A stretch of DNA of 64,000 bases from Proteus sp. FME41 (lineage in GTDB: Bacteria > Pseudomonadota > Gammaproteobacteria > Enterobacterales > Enterobacteriaceae), in assembly GCF_014897315.1 (NCBI RefSeq), contig NZ_JABUYL010000003.1:62001-126000 (forward strand), read 5' to 3'. The notes beneath the pieces were generated by a model. The model was not told the DNA's origin. It did no database searches and worked only from the letters and a program-made list of their open reading frames with translations. Shown here piece by piece: positions 9,199-18,184 of the stretch. The number at the start of each line of letters is the position of its first letter. Position 1 is the first letter of the stretch. The translations under genes and the position numbers were made by a program.

Positions 9199-9214
9199 TG
9201 TGATCAAGATAACA
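9199..9214. promoter_or_regulatory. probable CRP site upstream of btsT
   Basis: TGTGATCAAGATAACA matches the palindromic CRP consensus TGTGATCTAGATCACA at 14 of 16 positions. It lies upstream of the BtsR-type boxes. E. coli btsT is known to be under cAMP-CRP control. Confidence 0.6.
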
Positions 9215-9253
9215 ATTTTATGACTTTCAATACGTTAGCAGATCACCCAATAC

Positions 9254-9293
9254 AAAAAAAACGCCTCATCTTCAACAGAAAAGGCGTTTTTTT
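9254..9293. terminator. terminator after the TonB-C protein gene
   Basis: AAAAACGCCT pairs with AGGCGTTTTT; T runs lie on both sides, so it can work in either direction. On the minus strand it ends the four-gene block and isolates it from the btsT promoter. Confidence 0.85.
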
Positions 9294-9318
9294 ATAACAT
9301 AATTTAAACAAATAAAGG

Positions 9319-11829
9319 TTATTGACTAAATTGGATGGATATTAAAAAGATATTACCTTTTCGAGAAGGTGAACTATTAAAGCGCCACTGATAAGCCGCA
9401 TCAATAACTGCATTATCAATATCCATATCACCACTACTGGTTTTTAGCATTACCACAGTAGGAACGCCTTGAGGGTCGATATCAAGCTGTAAAATCATAT
9501 CACCCGTTTTAGGTGCAGTAATTGGAGCATTTACTTTTGGCAATAACTGAGTACTACCTTTGATATTTGCCGATGCAAAATCAACACTAAAGATACGGTT
9601 TGATTGCTCAATAATATGAGTATTTAACGCTGAACGTACTACTTTACTATTAGGATCTGACGCAGGTATGGCTCTTTGTGCTAATTGAATTTGCGTTAAA
9701 TCATCACTTAGATAATCATCTGAAGGCTTAATTTCAATCCCCTCTGGTAAATAGCGCATATCCATTCTGGCTCGCAACGTTTGATAACGCGCTAAACGAG
9801 CACCTTCAAGCGTATTTATCGCCATTCTCATTTCTAACATTTGCATTAAAGTGCCAATACTCTCTTGTGATTTTTGCTGTGTTGCTTTTGCAAATGCACC
9901 CGCTGCAATTTCAGGATCTTCATCTAACCATGTTATTCCCCACCCTAACCAAACATCTTCACGATTTGGATTTAAGGCAATAGCTTGCCCAAAGTGGTGA
10001 CGTGCTTGTAATAACAGTGTTTGCCAATATTCTTTACCTTGTGGGTAGATATCAGGTGATTGAGATAAATTATTTGTTCCCACGTTGTAATATTGCAATT
10101 CAAAACGGGCAACCATTCTAACAACCTCTTCATTATCTTGATGAAGCGCTAATTTTTCATTTAAAAAACGCAGGCTGTTATCCCAACTTTCATGATTATT
10201 TTTCCCATTAGGTAATGTCTGGATCTCTTTTAAAATATTTTGTAATACTGCTCGCTCGCCTTGCTGTTGTTGAATTTGTCTCGAATAAGATGATGAATAA
10301 GGAGCATATGTAGAACGCGATGATGATTTTTCAGACTCTTTTTCAGGCGCTTGTTTTTGCAAACGTATAAATTCATTTTCAGCGATTGAAATACCTTTAG
10401 TATCTTGTCTTGCATATGCTTTAGCCAGTGCTATTAATGTAGGTTGTTGCTTAACACTATAGTCATTCCAACCTAGGCGTGTGCTTTGGAAACGAACGGT
10501 AACCCGCTGATGATAACCTTCTTTTGTTGGCATAAAGCGCCAATTACGTGCTTCATTAAGTGCTTGAGTATCAAAAACATCAAATCCACTGCCTTTTTGT
10601 ACCCAAAGACCTAAAACACGCCCCTGAGGATCAACATCAACAGATAAAATCGTTTCTGCAATAGGAACATATTGCCCCACAGAAGGATAGTTAATCTCGG
10701 TTAAATTTTGTACTTGATTGGGCGATTCAATAAGGACTATTCCTGGATAATCCTTATCATTCATCATCGATTTCCATTCAATATAAGTTGTGGTGTTATT
10801 CGCTATTGCATGAGAAACAGGTAAAAGTGTTGCTGCCAATTTTGCAACATCTTCCGGAATGTCACTTTTTTGTCGATACAGTCGATCTTCTGTCACTCGT
10901 GCTTGTAGTATTTGATAAATTTGGCGCTGATTTTCTGTTAATTCAGAAATCGCTTTTTCAAGAAGAGCTTGTAATGATGGGTTATGACGTCCTAATTTGT
11001 CTTCATTTAATACATCAGCCACCATTAACGCAGCCATTGCTTTTTCTATTTGAGTATCAGGAAGTGTATAAGCAATATAGGTTAACGCTAAAGATTGCCA
11101 TGCTTCGGGGGAGGTGGGTGCTGTTGCTATAATATTAACACCCGATTGTATTAGTTTTTCATTATTACTTGTTGAAAGCGCTGATAATGCCTGAGCAGTT
11201 ACAACTTCCGACTGATTCAACAGCCAATCACTGTAAAAAGAGAGTGTTTTAATTGCCTCATTTTGTGCAGAAGTCCCTTTTAAAGAAGCTAGATAGGTCT
11301 CTTTCGCTTGCATTGCTACAGCAACATCTTCAGTTAAATAGGTTATTCCAGGTAGCTGTATACGTTTTTTTTCAAGCTCGTTGAGATATTCCAACGCTTT
11401 AGGTTGATTAAAAATGATCGTTTTAGCAATGTTATCTTCCGCATTGATTACGTCATAACGAAAATCACGCCACTGTGATTGTTCTATATTTTGTAAAACA
11501 AAACGGCGACGATCTTCTAATTCACTGTGAGGAATAATTGAAAACGAAATCCCCACCGCCATTAAAATAACAACACCCCCTCCTAAAAAATAGACGATAT
11601 TTTTAGCTCGCCACGATTGTAATAACATCACAATCGCCATGATCAGCGAGCCTATCCATAATCCCAATAAGAAATTACGCTCATCAAAACGGATAGATGA
11701 AGGAAGAATTTTGATATTAATGCTGTCAACAGCAGTAATTATTGACACTAATAACGCAGGTAGCCAAAAAGGAAATAAGAGTGTGGCAATTCCGATAATA
11801 ATAAAAATTGATCTAACTATTTTATTCAT
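9319..11829 (-). CDS. membrane-anchored protein with two TonB-C-like domains
   Basis: I do not recognise a named gene. The 836-residue product starts with three likely membrane segments (about 8-32, 53-70, 78-98), which would place the rest in the periplasm by the positive-inside rule. Two similar modules of the TonB C-terminal type follow: one near 385-446 (LSVDVDPQGRVLGLWVQKGS ... ALNEARNWRFMP) and one at the C-terminus, about 770-836 (LQLDIDPQGVPTVVMLKTSS ... AVIDAAYQWRF). Between them is a helical region with a TPR-like stretch near 600-645 (HHFGQAIALNPNREDVWLGW). A Ser-rich linker lies near 495-515. No ExbB/ExbD genes adjoin it. It starts 15 bases after the kinase gene with a GAGGGG ribosome site, so it is probably cotranscribed with the kinase, phosphatase and VWA genes. 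Confidence 0.75.
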   Translation of the reverse strand: MNKIVRSIFIIIGIATLLFPFWLPALLVSIITAVDSINIKILPSSIRFDERNFLLGLWIGSLIMAIVMLLQSWRAKNIVYFLGGGVVILMAVGISFSIIPHSELEDRRRFVLQNIEQSQWRDFRYDVINAEDNIAKTIIFNQPKALEYLNELEKKRIQLPGITYLTEDVAVAMQAKETYLASLKGTSAQNEAIKTLSFYSDWLLNQSEVVTAQALSALSTSNNEKLIQSGVNIIATAPTSPEAWQSLALTYIAYTLPDTQIEKAMAALMVADVLNEDKLGRHNPSLQALLEKAISELTENQRQIYQILQARVTEDRLYRQKSDIPEDVAKLAATLLPVSHAIANNTTTYIEWKSMMNDKDYPGIVLIESPNQVQNLTEINYPSVGQYVPIAETILSVDVDPQGRVLGLWVQKGSGFDVFDTQALNEARNWRFMPTKEGYHQRVTVRFQSTRLGWNDYSVKQQPTLIALAKAYARQDTKGISIAENEFIRLQKQAPEKESEKSSSRSTYAPYSSSYSRQIQQQQGERAVLQNILKEIQTLPNGKNNHESWDNSLRFLNEKLALHQDNEEVVRMVARFELQYYNVGTNNLSQSPDIYPQGKEYWQTLLLQARHHFGQAIALNPNREDVWLGWGITWLDEDPEIAAGAFAKATQQKSQESIGTLMQMLEMRMAINTLEGARLARYQTLRARMDMRYLPEGIEIKPSDDYLSDDLTQIQLAQRAIPASDPNSKVVRSALNTHIIEQSNRIFSVDFASANIKGSTQLLPKVNAPITAPKTGDMILQLDIDPQGVPTVVMLKTSSGDMDIDNAVIDAAYQWRFNSSPSRKGNIFLISIQFSQ

Positions 11830-11844
11830 ATTATTTTCCCCTCA

Positions 11845-13320
11845 TTAAGGCTTTCTTTTCAAAATATTTAATGAAGGAAGAACAAAAATAATAAGCAGAA
11901 GAAGAGCAGTCACCATCAAAAACATCACACTTAACATTGCGACTAACAATTGTTCAATATAATCCGCTTTTATTAAATCCGCGATCCAAGTAAAACCTAA
12001 ATCACTACTTGTCCCTTCTGGAATAAAATACATCAACAGTAACCCGAAAATAATCGGAGCTATAATGGCAAGCGCGGTATGTAGAATAACAGTAGGAACT
12101 TTATTTATTGCTTGTTTTAATGCGATAAAAATAGCCGGAGGCTGTATTGGTTGTGCAGGTACGGTATGTGTTGGTGCTTGTCTTACATTGACATTCTTTG
12201 TTCTATTTTGACGTATTTGCTCTAACTGTGATTGGTTTTGTTTTTGTGTGATGGCAACTTGCTGTAATTGAGTTTGTCTTATGCAGGCTGCACAGGCTTT
12301 TCCAGCAAAATGCTGGTGGTCTTTCTCTTTCTGGCAGACCACCATTTGCTGCTTTTCAGGTTGAGCATACTCATAAAGTGCCATAGCCCATGTTTTAGCA
12401 CTCGGCCTTAATTCAGGATTTCCTGAAAAAGCTTTATCAAATAGAGTTCTTAGCTTATCGGGTAGCTGTTTATGACCACTGGCGACACTGGGTGTAATTA
12501 AATTATGTGCCTTTACGCCATAACCATAAAAGCGTCCCGCTATACGCCTTGGAATATCTGTAGGAACACTGTCATTTTTAGGACGACCACTAAAGGGATG
12601 AATACCAAAATTAAGCAGTTGAAAAATAATTACCGCTAATGCAAATCGGTCTTGTTGCTCTTCTTGTTCTTGTGGGATTGTTTGTTTTGCTTGAAATTCA
12701 GGTGCTAAATATTCAACGGTAAATTGCCCTGCAGGATAGCGTCTATTTTCACCTTGAATACTAAAGCCATCACAGTCAAGAAGCGACATGTACAAACTTG
12801 ATTTATAAAACCGTAAATTTAACGGTTTCATATCAATAATACGATGTCCCTGTTGATGCAAGGCTTCAATCAATGAGCAAAGATTATATGCAAGACTAAC
12901 TTTTGCGCCCATTCCCGTTGGCAAATTATGGGCTTTCGCTTGCCGCTCTTGAAGAATATATTCCAACTCAATCGTGTTTTTAACATCAAGTTCAGGCATC
13001 ACAAAGCCGACAAATTGCTTTTGGTTATCATATAACCTTGCTTGAGGCCATGCGAGTTGAATAATAGGAGCATCATTAACAGAAACAGATGTTAATGCTG
13101 GCTCTAGTTTCTGCATTGCGGTGATCTTTTTCAGATAATAGGTTTTATCAATTTTGTCATGATAAATTTTTGATACCTGAAAAGGTGCATTCGTTATGTG
13201 GCTAACGCTACCTGCCCCCCCGCTTTTTATCAAATCGCCAATTTGATAAACCTTGCCATTTTCATCTTGCAGTTGTGTTAATGTGGGTTTTGCTATCCCT
13301 GTCTTTCTCGCTTTTACCAC
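11845..13320 (-). CDS. atypical membrane-bound protein kinase, YegI-like
   Basis: A 491-residue protein with a kinase domain (about 25-315). Visible features: a glycine loop SGGAGSV (33-39), the ATP-anchoring lysine K51 in VSKIY, a catalytic segment IIDMKPLN with D163, K165 and N168 but lacking the usual HRD, DCDGF (182-186) in place of DFG, and EYLAPEF as the APE motif. A Cys/His cluster follows (VVCQKEKDHQHF then CAAC), suggesting a zinc-binding knuckle. A Gln-rich linker and two C-terminal membrane segments complete it. GTG at 13320 is the likely start; it overlaps the phosphatase gene by 7 bases. Together with the PP2C and VWA genes it matches the E. coli yegL-yegK-yegI set. YegI itself is longer and ends differently, so I give no symbol. 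Confidence 0.82.
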   Translation of the reverse strand: MVKARKTGIAKPTLTQLQDENGKVYQIGDLIKSGGAGSVSHITNAPFQVSKIYHDKIDKTYYLKKITAMQKLEPALTSVSVNDAPIIQLAWPQARLYDNQKQFVGFVMPELDVKNTIELEYILQERQAKAHNLPTGMGAKVSLAYNLCSLIEALHQQGHRIIDMKPLNLRFYKSSLYMSLLDCDGFSIQGENRRYPAGQFTVEYLAPEFQAKQTIPQEQEEQQDRFALAVIIFQLLNFGIHPFSGRPKNDSVPTDIPRRIAGRFYGYGVKAHNLITPSVASGHKQLPDKLRTLFDKAFSGNPELRPSAKTWAMALYEYAQPEKQQMVVCQKEKDHQHFAGKACAACIRQTQLQQVAITQKQNQSQLEQIRQNRTKNVNVRQAPTHTVPAQPIQPPAIFIALKQAINKVPTVILHTALAIIAPIIFGLLLMYFIPEGTSSDLGFTWIADLIKADYIEQLLVAMLSVMFLMVTALLLLIIFVLPSLNILKRKP

Positions 13321-14069
13321 AACACGTCATCCCTGATACAAATCACTAAAGTTTTATCATCCCCCGTAATTGAATGTGTGCGGGGATCAGCCAATGTTCC
13401 TGCTAGTGCTTCACTTCCACTGTCTTCTGACACAGTTTTTAAATAATGAATGACAGGAGCAATGAAAGGTTCGTAAAGGGCATCATTTGCTTTATTCATG
13501 GCAAAAGGCTGTACACCATCAGACATCAAAACAACCTGTGTCACAGGCTTATTTAACGGAATGACTCGCAAGTGAGCGTCCCAACTTTCAGAGGTAACAA
13601 ACCACGTTTGATTAGCATATTCGCCGTTTTCGGGTTGAGAGACATAATGTGTGCCATCACTGTATTCCACTACGGCAATGCCATCTCCTAAATGGAATAA
13701 ATATCCTCCCTCATCGCCAACCCAACATGCCACAAGTGTTGATGCATATTCATTAAGTGCACATTGTTTTATTTCTGCATATTCAGCCAGTTGCAGACGA
13801 ATATCTTCAATGAGTTGTTTTGCGCCTTGTGTTATTTGCTTTTCAGTTAATACATCAATATTAGGCCACTCTGTAACTCGTAGTGTAAATAACCGAGCCA
13901 CAAGCTGAGCACCTTGTTCACTATAACGAGAAGAGCCCGCGCCATCACACACCGCCGCGATAAGATACTCACCTTTACGGCGAATAAAATATGCATCCTG
14001 ACAAGGAATTTTGCGTTCTAGGTGGGCAACGCCTGTCACCGATGCCCCATACGCTAACCAATCGTTCAT
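13314..14069 (-). CDS. pphC: PP2C-type protein phosphatase, PphC/YegK-like
   Basis: A 251-residue metal-dependent phosphatase expected to act on phosphoserine or phosphothreonine, probably reversing the adjacent kinase. PP2C motifs are visible: PCQDAYF near the N-terminus, VCDGAGSSRYSEQGA (metal Asp), LFHLGDGIAV, VVLMSDGVQPF and TGDDKTLVI. Length matches E. coli PphC/YegK (253). I chose ATG 14069 because it overlaps the VWA stop by one base (TGATG) and gives the family start, although the frame is open further upstream. The GTG of the kinase gene lies inside its end, so three genes are tightly coupled. Confidence 0.85.
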   Translation of the reverse strand: MNDWLAYGASVTGVAHLERKIPCQDAYFIRRKGEYLIAAVCDGAGSSRYSEQGAQLVARLFTLRVTEWPNIDVLTEKQITQGAKQLIEDIRLQLAEYAEIKQCALNEYASTLVACWVGDEGGYLFHLGDGIAVVEYSDGTHYVSQPENGEYANQTWFVTSESWDAHLRVIPLNKPVTQVVLMSDGVQPFAMNKANDALYEPFIAPVIHYLKTVSEDSGSEALAGTLADPRTHSITGDDKTLVICIRDDVLW

Positions 14070-14737
14070 CAAACAGGTACACTCGCCCAAGAATCTGTTG
14101 AAGGTAATTGTGCTGTGCCACCCGGTGTTGATTGAGAAACCACTTGCATACTGGCGCTTAGCCACAAGAATAATTCTTTAAATTGCAGCCCTTTAAGCAT
14201 TTTCACACCGTTAACCCCATTGCGGCTAAAGCTTCCCATCACTTCTGCTGATGCTCCCTCAACCATAATAGGAAATACCGCTGTTTTTTGGCTTTCTTCT
14301 GCTTGGCGACAACGTTGAGCTGCCTGTTCCCATTGATCGGTCGGTACACCATCAGACATTAAAAATAGCCAAGGACGAGTATAAGCAACACCTGCTTGCT
14401 TAAAACGCTGTTTTTCAGCCTCTATCTCTTCAAGTGCCAGCGTAATAGCTTGCCCCATAGGAGTCGTACCATTCGCTTCTAAAACAGGTGCTGTAAAGTC
14501 CATAGCATCTTTCCAATCACCATGAACCGTACATTGGTCATACCCGCCATACTCAATCACTAAAATACGCACGCGTTTCGCTGCAATAACGTCATTTTTT
14601 AGTTCTTGTTCTAGTAACTTAAGACCTTCATTTAATTGTTGAATAGGTTGACCATACATACTGCCAGAACTATCTAATACTAAGATTAAAGGGGTGCGTT
14701 GTTCACTGTTATCCACTAAGGCTACGTCAGGGATCAT
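14069..14737 (-). CDS. yegL: von Willebrand A domain protein, YegL/TerY-like
   Basis: A VWA-domain protein of about 222 residues with a complete MIDAS metal site: DSSGSM, the Thr in NGTTPMGQ, and SDGVPTD. The C-terminus (KGLQFKELFLWLSASM then STPGG) is close to E. coli YegL, which supports orthology over the tellurite TerY paralogues. The best start is ATG 14737, with GGAG six bases upstream; ATG 14752 lacks such a site. It is the first gene of the block. Related VWA-phosphatase-kinase triads are thought to form a phosphorylation-controlled complex, but the E. coli set has little experimental description. Confidence 0.85.
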   Translation of the reverse strand: MIPDVALVDNSEQRTPLILVLDSSGSMYGQPIQQLNEGLKLLEQELKNDVIAAKRVRILVIEYGGYDQCTVHGDWKDAMDFTAPVLEANGTTPMGQAITLALEEIEAEKQRFKQAGVAYTRPWLFLMSDGVPTDQWEQAAQRCRQAEESQKTAVFPIMVEGASAEVMGSFSRNGVNGVKMLKGLQFKELFLWLSASMQVVSQSTPGGTAQLPSTDSWASVPV

Positions 14738-14922
14738 AAGATGCTCCATCATTCAGTTATTATTTTTCATGATAATGATTAATGTAACATAAAGACGCTA
14801 AATTCATCAGAAAGAAAAAAGCGATAAATTGAGGATAATAAGATTTTTTATAAAAATCCTGTACTAAAGATAAAATCTCAACTTTTAAATTAAAATTGCG
14901 ATGATTTACATGATATTAAATG

Positions 14923-14956
14923 AAAAAAACACCTTATTACATCAAGTAAAAGGTGC
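14923..14956 (-). terminator. intrinsic terminator of dnaX-ybaB-recR
   Basis: On the minus strand GCACCTT pairs with AAGGTGT around an AT-rich partly paired loop, followed by a run of T. It starts 25 bases beyond the recR stop. Confidence 0.8.
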
Positions 14957-14980
14957 TTTTAAAATAAATTATTTATGATG

Positions 14981-15585
14981 TTAATAATGGATTTTTTGGC
15001 GTCCCGCAATAGAGTGCGAAAGCGTTGTGCCATCAACCATTTCAAGCTCGCCGCCCACAGGAACACCGTGAGCTATCCGGCTAGCAGTAATATCATACTG
15101 AGCACAGATTTCAGCAATGTAATTAGCGGTTGCTTCACCTTCAACAGTCGGGTTTGTTGCCAAGATAACTTCTGAAATTGTTTCTTGGCTTAAACGCTCT
15201 TCAAGTCGATCTAAACCAATATCCATAGGACCAATACCGTCTAAAGGGGATAAATGCCCCATTAAAACAAAGTATCGACCTGCAAACTGCCCTGTCTGCT
15301 CGATAGCATGAATATCCGCAGGACTTTCCACAACACAAATCTGCCCATTTTGCTGACGACGAGCATTGCCACAAATAGTGCAACGTTCTTCTTCAGTAAA
15401 GGTACGGCAATCACAGCAATGACCAATTTCAGACATTGCACGTGTTAGTGCTTGTGCAAGTCGCATGCCTCCGCTTCTATCGCGTTGAAGCAGTTGGAAA
15501 GCCATTCGTTGCGCCGATTTAGGCCCGACACCGGGTAAACAACGCAACGCTTCCATTAATGATTCAAGAAGTGGGCTGGTTTGCA

Positions 15586-15586
<1 letters not shown>
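14981..15586 (-). CDS. recR: recombination mediator RecR
   Basis: RecR works with RecO and RecF to load RecA on gapped single-stranded DNA. The 201-residue protein has the N-terminal helix-hairpin-helix ([20 protein letters not shown]), a four-cysteine zinc finger (C57, C60, C69, C72) and a Toprim domain ([34 protein letters not shown]), then the Walker-like [11 protein letters not shown] and the [13 protein letters not shown]-terminal segment. Its ATG overlaps the ybaB stop by one base (TAATG), the usual dnaX-ybaB-recR arrangement. In E. coli htpG follows; here the VWA/PP2C/kinase block does. Confidence 0.97.
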
Positions 15587-15951
<365 letters not shown>

Positions 15952-15969
15952 TCATACAACATGTTGCGA

Positions 15970-17934
15970 TTAAACAGGTCGGATACTCTCTTCATCCAAT
16001 TCAGCATCAAAATATTGCTGTAATGTTTGAATTGTTTTATCCGTAATAATCGATTGACGCGATAACGCCAATTTTTCATCATAAATGGCTTGTCGCCACT
16101 CCAACGGGGTTTTTACCGCTGGATTATCATCTTCTATAATTGTGAGTGAAATTGCTTTTTCATGCAATTCACTTAATGCATTTGTGAGTGTGCGTAATGC
16201 ATTTGCTGAATTTAAATGTTTCTGTCTAGTTCGTAAATGCAAAATTACGTTTTCTTCACTTACCGTCTCTTTATACGCATTTAATGCCAGTTGTTGCACT
16301 AATTTAGGCAATGACATTTTGTCAATTTCAGCAGCCCACACATCCCTTTCTTGTGATTCTTTCGCAATTTTCGCGGCTAATTCCGGTGTTTTTTCATATT
16401 CAAGAACTTCTTTAATCTCTTTAGGTGAAGAAACCGTCTCTTGCGTTGACATTAATTCGGGATTTTGAGGTCGCCATTGATAGGCTTCTTTTTTCTTTTT
16501 TTCAGGTACATTAGACTGACGCTTAGCAACTTGCTGACGTCTTTCGCTCACGGCTGCTAGCCGCTCTAATGCACTAGCAGCCGGCTTAGCCTGATTAGGC
16601 GTCGCCGGTTCAGGCTTTTTTGGCGGGGTTTGTTGTTCTGTCCCCTTTATTGCCTGCCTTGCTCTTAAAAGTTGCGCCGCTGGGCTGTTACCTAAAGAGG
16701 CATTATTTTCTGCTGGCGACGAAGGTTGACGCGCTTGCTGTGGTGAATGATCCTGAGGCGCTGGGTATTCAGGCATTCTATTTGTGGGTAAAGACGCCGA
16801 AGGCAAGGTTTTTGCTAATGGGGCCGAAGGTATTTCATCAACCACTGTTTTAGGATGAAAAGCCAGTGCTCTTAATAGTGTCATTTCGACACCCATGCGT
16901 CTGTCTGGCGCATAAGAAAGTTCTTTTCGTCCAACTAATAAAGTTTGATAATAAAGCTGTAAGTCTTGTGGAGATACCGATTTAGCCAATAAACGCAAAC
17001 GCTCTTGGGTAAATTGCTCTTGGGGATTTTCTTCACTTGGTAATAGCTGCAACATAGCGATTTGATGCAGTAATGAAAGCGTTTCAACCAAGAAGTTTTC
17101 CCAATCCGTTCCCCTTGAAGCCACTTCATTAACCAGTGACATAACCTGTTGACCGTCGGCTTTGACCAGTGCTTCAATCAGAGCTAAGGGTTGAGCATCA
17201 TCAATCGTGCCAAGCATTTGGCTCACGACATCAGCACTCACAATACCTTCACCACTGGCAATAGCTTGGTCTGTTAGGCTTAAGGCATCTCGCATACTGC
17301 CATCAGCAGCACGGGCAATAAGTTGACGCGCCCTTACATCGCTTTCAATATGCTCTGCTGAAAGTACTTTTTCGAGTTGAGTGGCAATTTGGTCGATATC
17401 TAACGCACGAAGATGAAATTGCAAGCAACGTGATAAAATCGTCACTGGTAATTTTTGTGGATCGGTTGTTGCCAACAGAAATTTAACGTGCTCAGGGGGT
17501 TCTTCTAATGTTTTTAAGAGCGCATTAAAACTGTGGCGAGAAAGCATGTGAACTTCATCAATCAAATAGACCTTAAAACGTCCACGCGCGGGGGCATACT
17601 GTACGTTATCAAGGAGTTCACGGGTATCTTCTACCTTGGTACGCGATGCCGCATCGATTTCGATTAAATCGACAAAACGCCCCTGTTCTATTTCAAGGCA
17701 ATTTGCACACTGACCACAAGGTTTACTCGTAATGCCCGTTTCACAATTGAGCCCTTTGGCAAATAACCGGGCAATAGTGGTTTTTCCGACACCGCGAGTA
17801 CCAGAGAAAAGATAGGCATGATGAAGTCGCTGATGATCAAGACCATTAGCTAAAGCCGTCAACACATGACGTTGACCGACAACATCGTTAAAAGTTTGTG
17901 GGCGCCACTTACGGGCAAGTACCTGATAGCTCAT
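15970..17934 (-). CDS. dnaX: DNA polymerase III subunits tau and gamma
   Basis: The clamp-loader ATPase of the replicative polymerase. The 654-residue tau form has the AAA+ Walker A GTRGVGKT (45-52), a four-cysteine zinc module (C64, C73, C76, C79), the DEVH Walker B, and the SRC sensor (ILSRCLQFHL). A Pro/Gln-rich linker follows and then a tau-specific C-terminal domain contacting DnaB and the polymerase. An A AAA AAG slippery heptamer lies at 16501-16495 in the frame needed for -1 frameshifting to gamma. The length is close to E. coli tau (643). Upstream is apt, as in E. coli. Confidence 0.97.
   Translation of the reverse strand: MSYQVLARKWRPQTFNDVVGQRHVLTALANGLDHQRLHHAYLFSGTRGVGKTTIARLFAKGLNCETGITSKPCGQCANCLEIEQGRFVDLIEIDAASRTKVEDTRELLDNVQYAPARGRFKVYLIDEVHMLSRHSFNALLKTLEEPPEHVKFLLATTDPQKLPVTILSRCLQFHLRALDIDQIATQLEKVLSAEHIESDVRARQLIARAADGSMRDALSLTDQAIASGEGIVSADVVSQMLGTIDDAQPLALIEALVKADGQQVMSLVNEVASRGTDWENFLVETLSLLHQIAMLQLLPSEENPQEQFTQERLRLLAKSVSPQDLQLYYQTLLVGRKELSYAPDRRMGVEMTLLRALAFHPKTVVDEIPSAPLAKTLPSASLPTNRMPEYPAPQDHSPQQARQPSSPAENNASLGNSPAAQLLRARQAIKGTEQQTPPKKPEPATPNQAKPAASALERLAAVSERRQQVAKRQSNVPEKKKKEAYQWRPQNPELMSTQETVSSPKEIKEVLEYEKTPELAAKIAKESQERDVWAAEIDKMSLPKLVQQLALNAYKETVSEENVILHLRTRQKHLNSANALRTLTNALSELHEKAISLTIIEDDNPAVKTPLEWRQAIYDEKLALSRQSIITDKTIQTLQQYFDAELDEESIRPV
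16495..16501 (-). other. dnaX -1 frameshift slippery heptamer
   Basis: On the minus strand the codons GAA AAA AAG (478-480) contain A AAA AAG in the correct register for a -1 shift, as in E. coli dnaX. After the shift the frame reads 24 codons before a TAA, predicting a gamma form of about 504 residues. In E. coli the stop comes almost at once. I see no strong stimulating hairpin or Shine-Dalgarno-like element next to it. Confidence 0.55.
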
Positions 17935-18184
17935 TGATTCCGCTAAATTTGAACGAGATTTATCTCTATGCTAACACAGGGACGCCCCATTGAGCGAGAT
18001 TTGTCAGAAACAAATGAGATATTGATGAAAAAACCATCAAACATTTGAAGTGTTAAGGGAAGAAGATCAATTGTGCGGGCCATGGATATTTATATATCAC
18101 ACCATAAATAATACAAAAGCGCCCGCACTCTTACTCACGTTTATAATAATGGCATGTACCGCCACATTTTAAACAGTGAAGATA

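Larger units (their letters stand above)
8983..9318. other. btsT control region
   Basis: This stretch holds, from right to left, a bidirectional terminator, a CRP-like site, two BtsR-type boxes plus a degenerate third copy at 9123-9130, and the btsT leader. I do not see a confident -35/-10 pair, although a TATTAT element lies at 9082-9087 on the minus strand. An open frame overlapping the region has no start signal. Confidence 0.7.
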
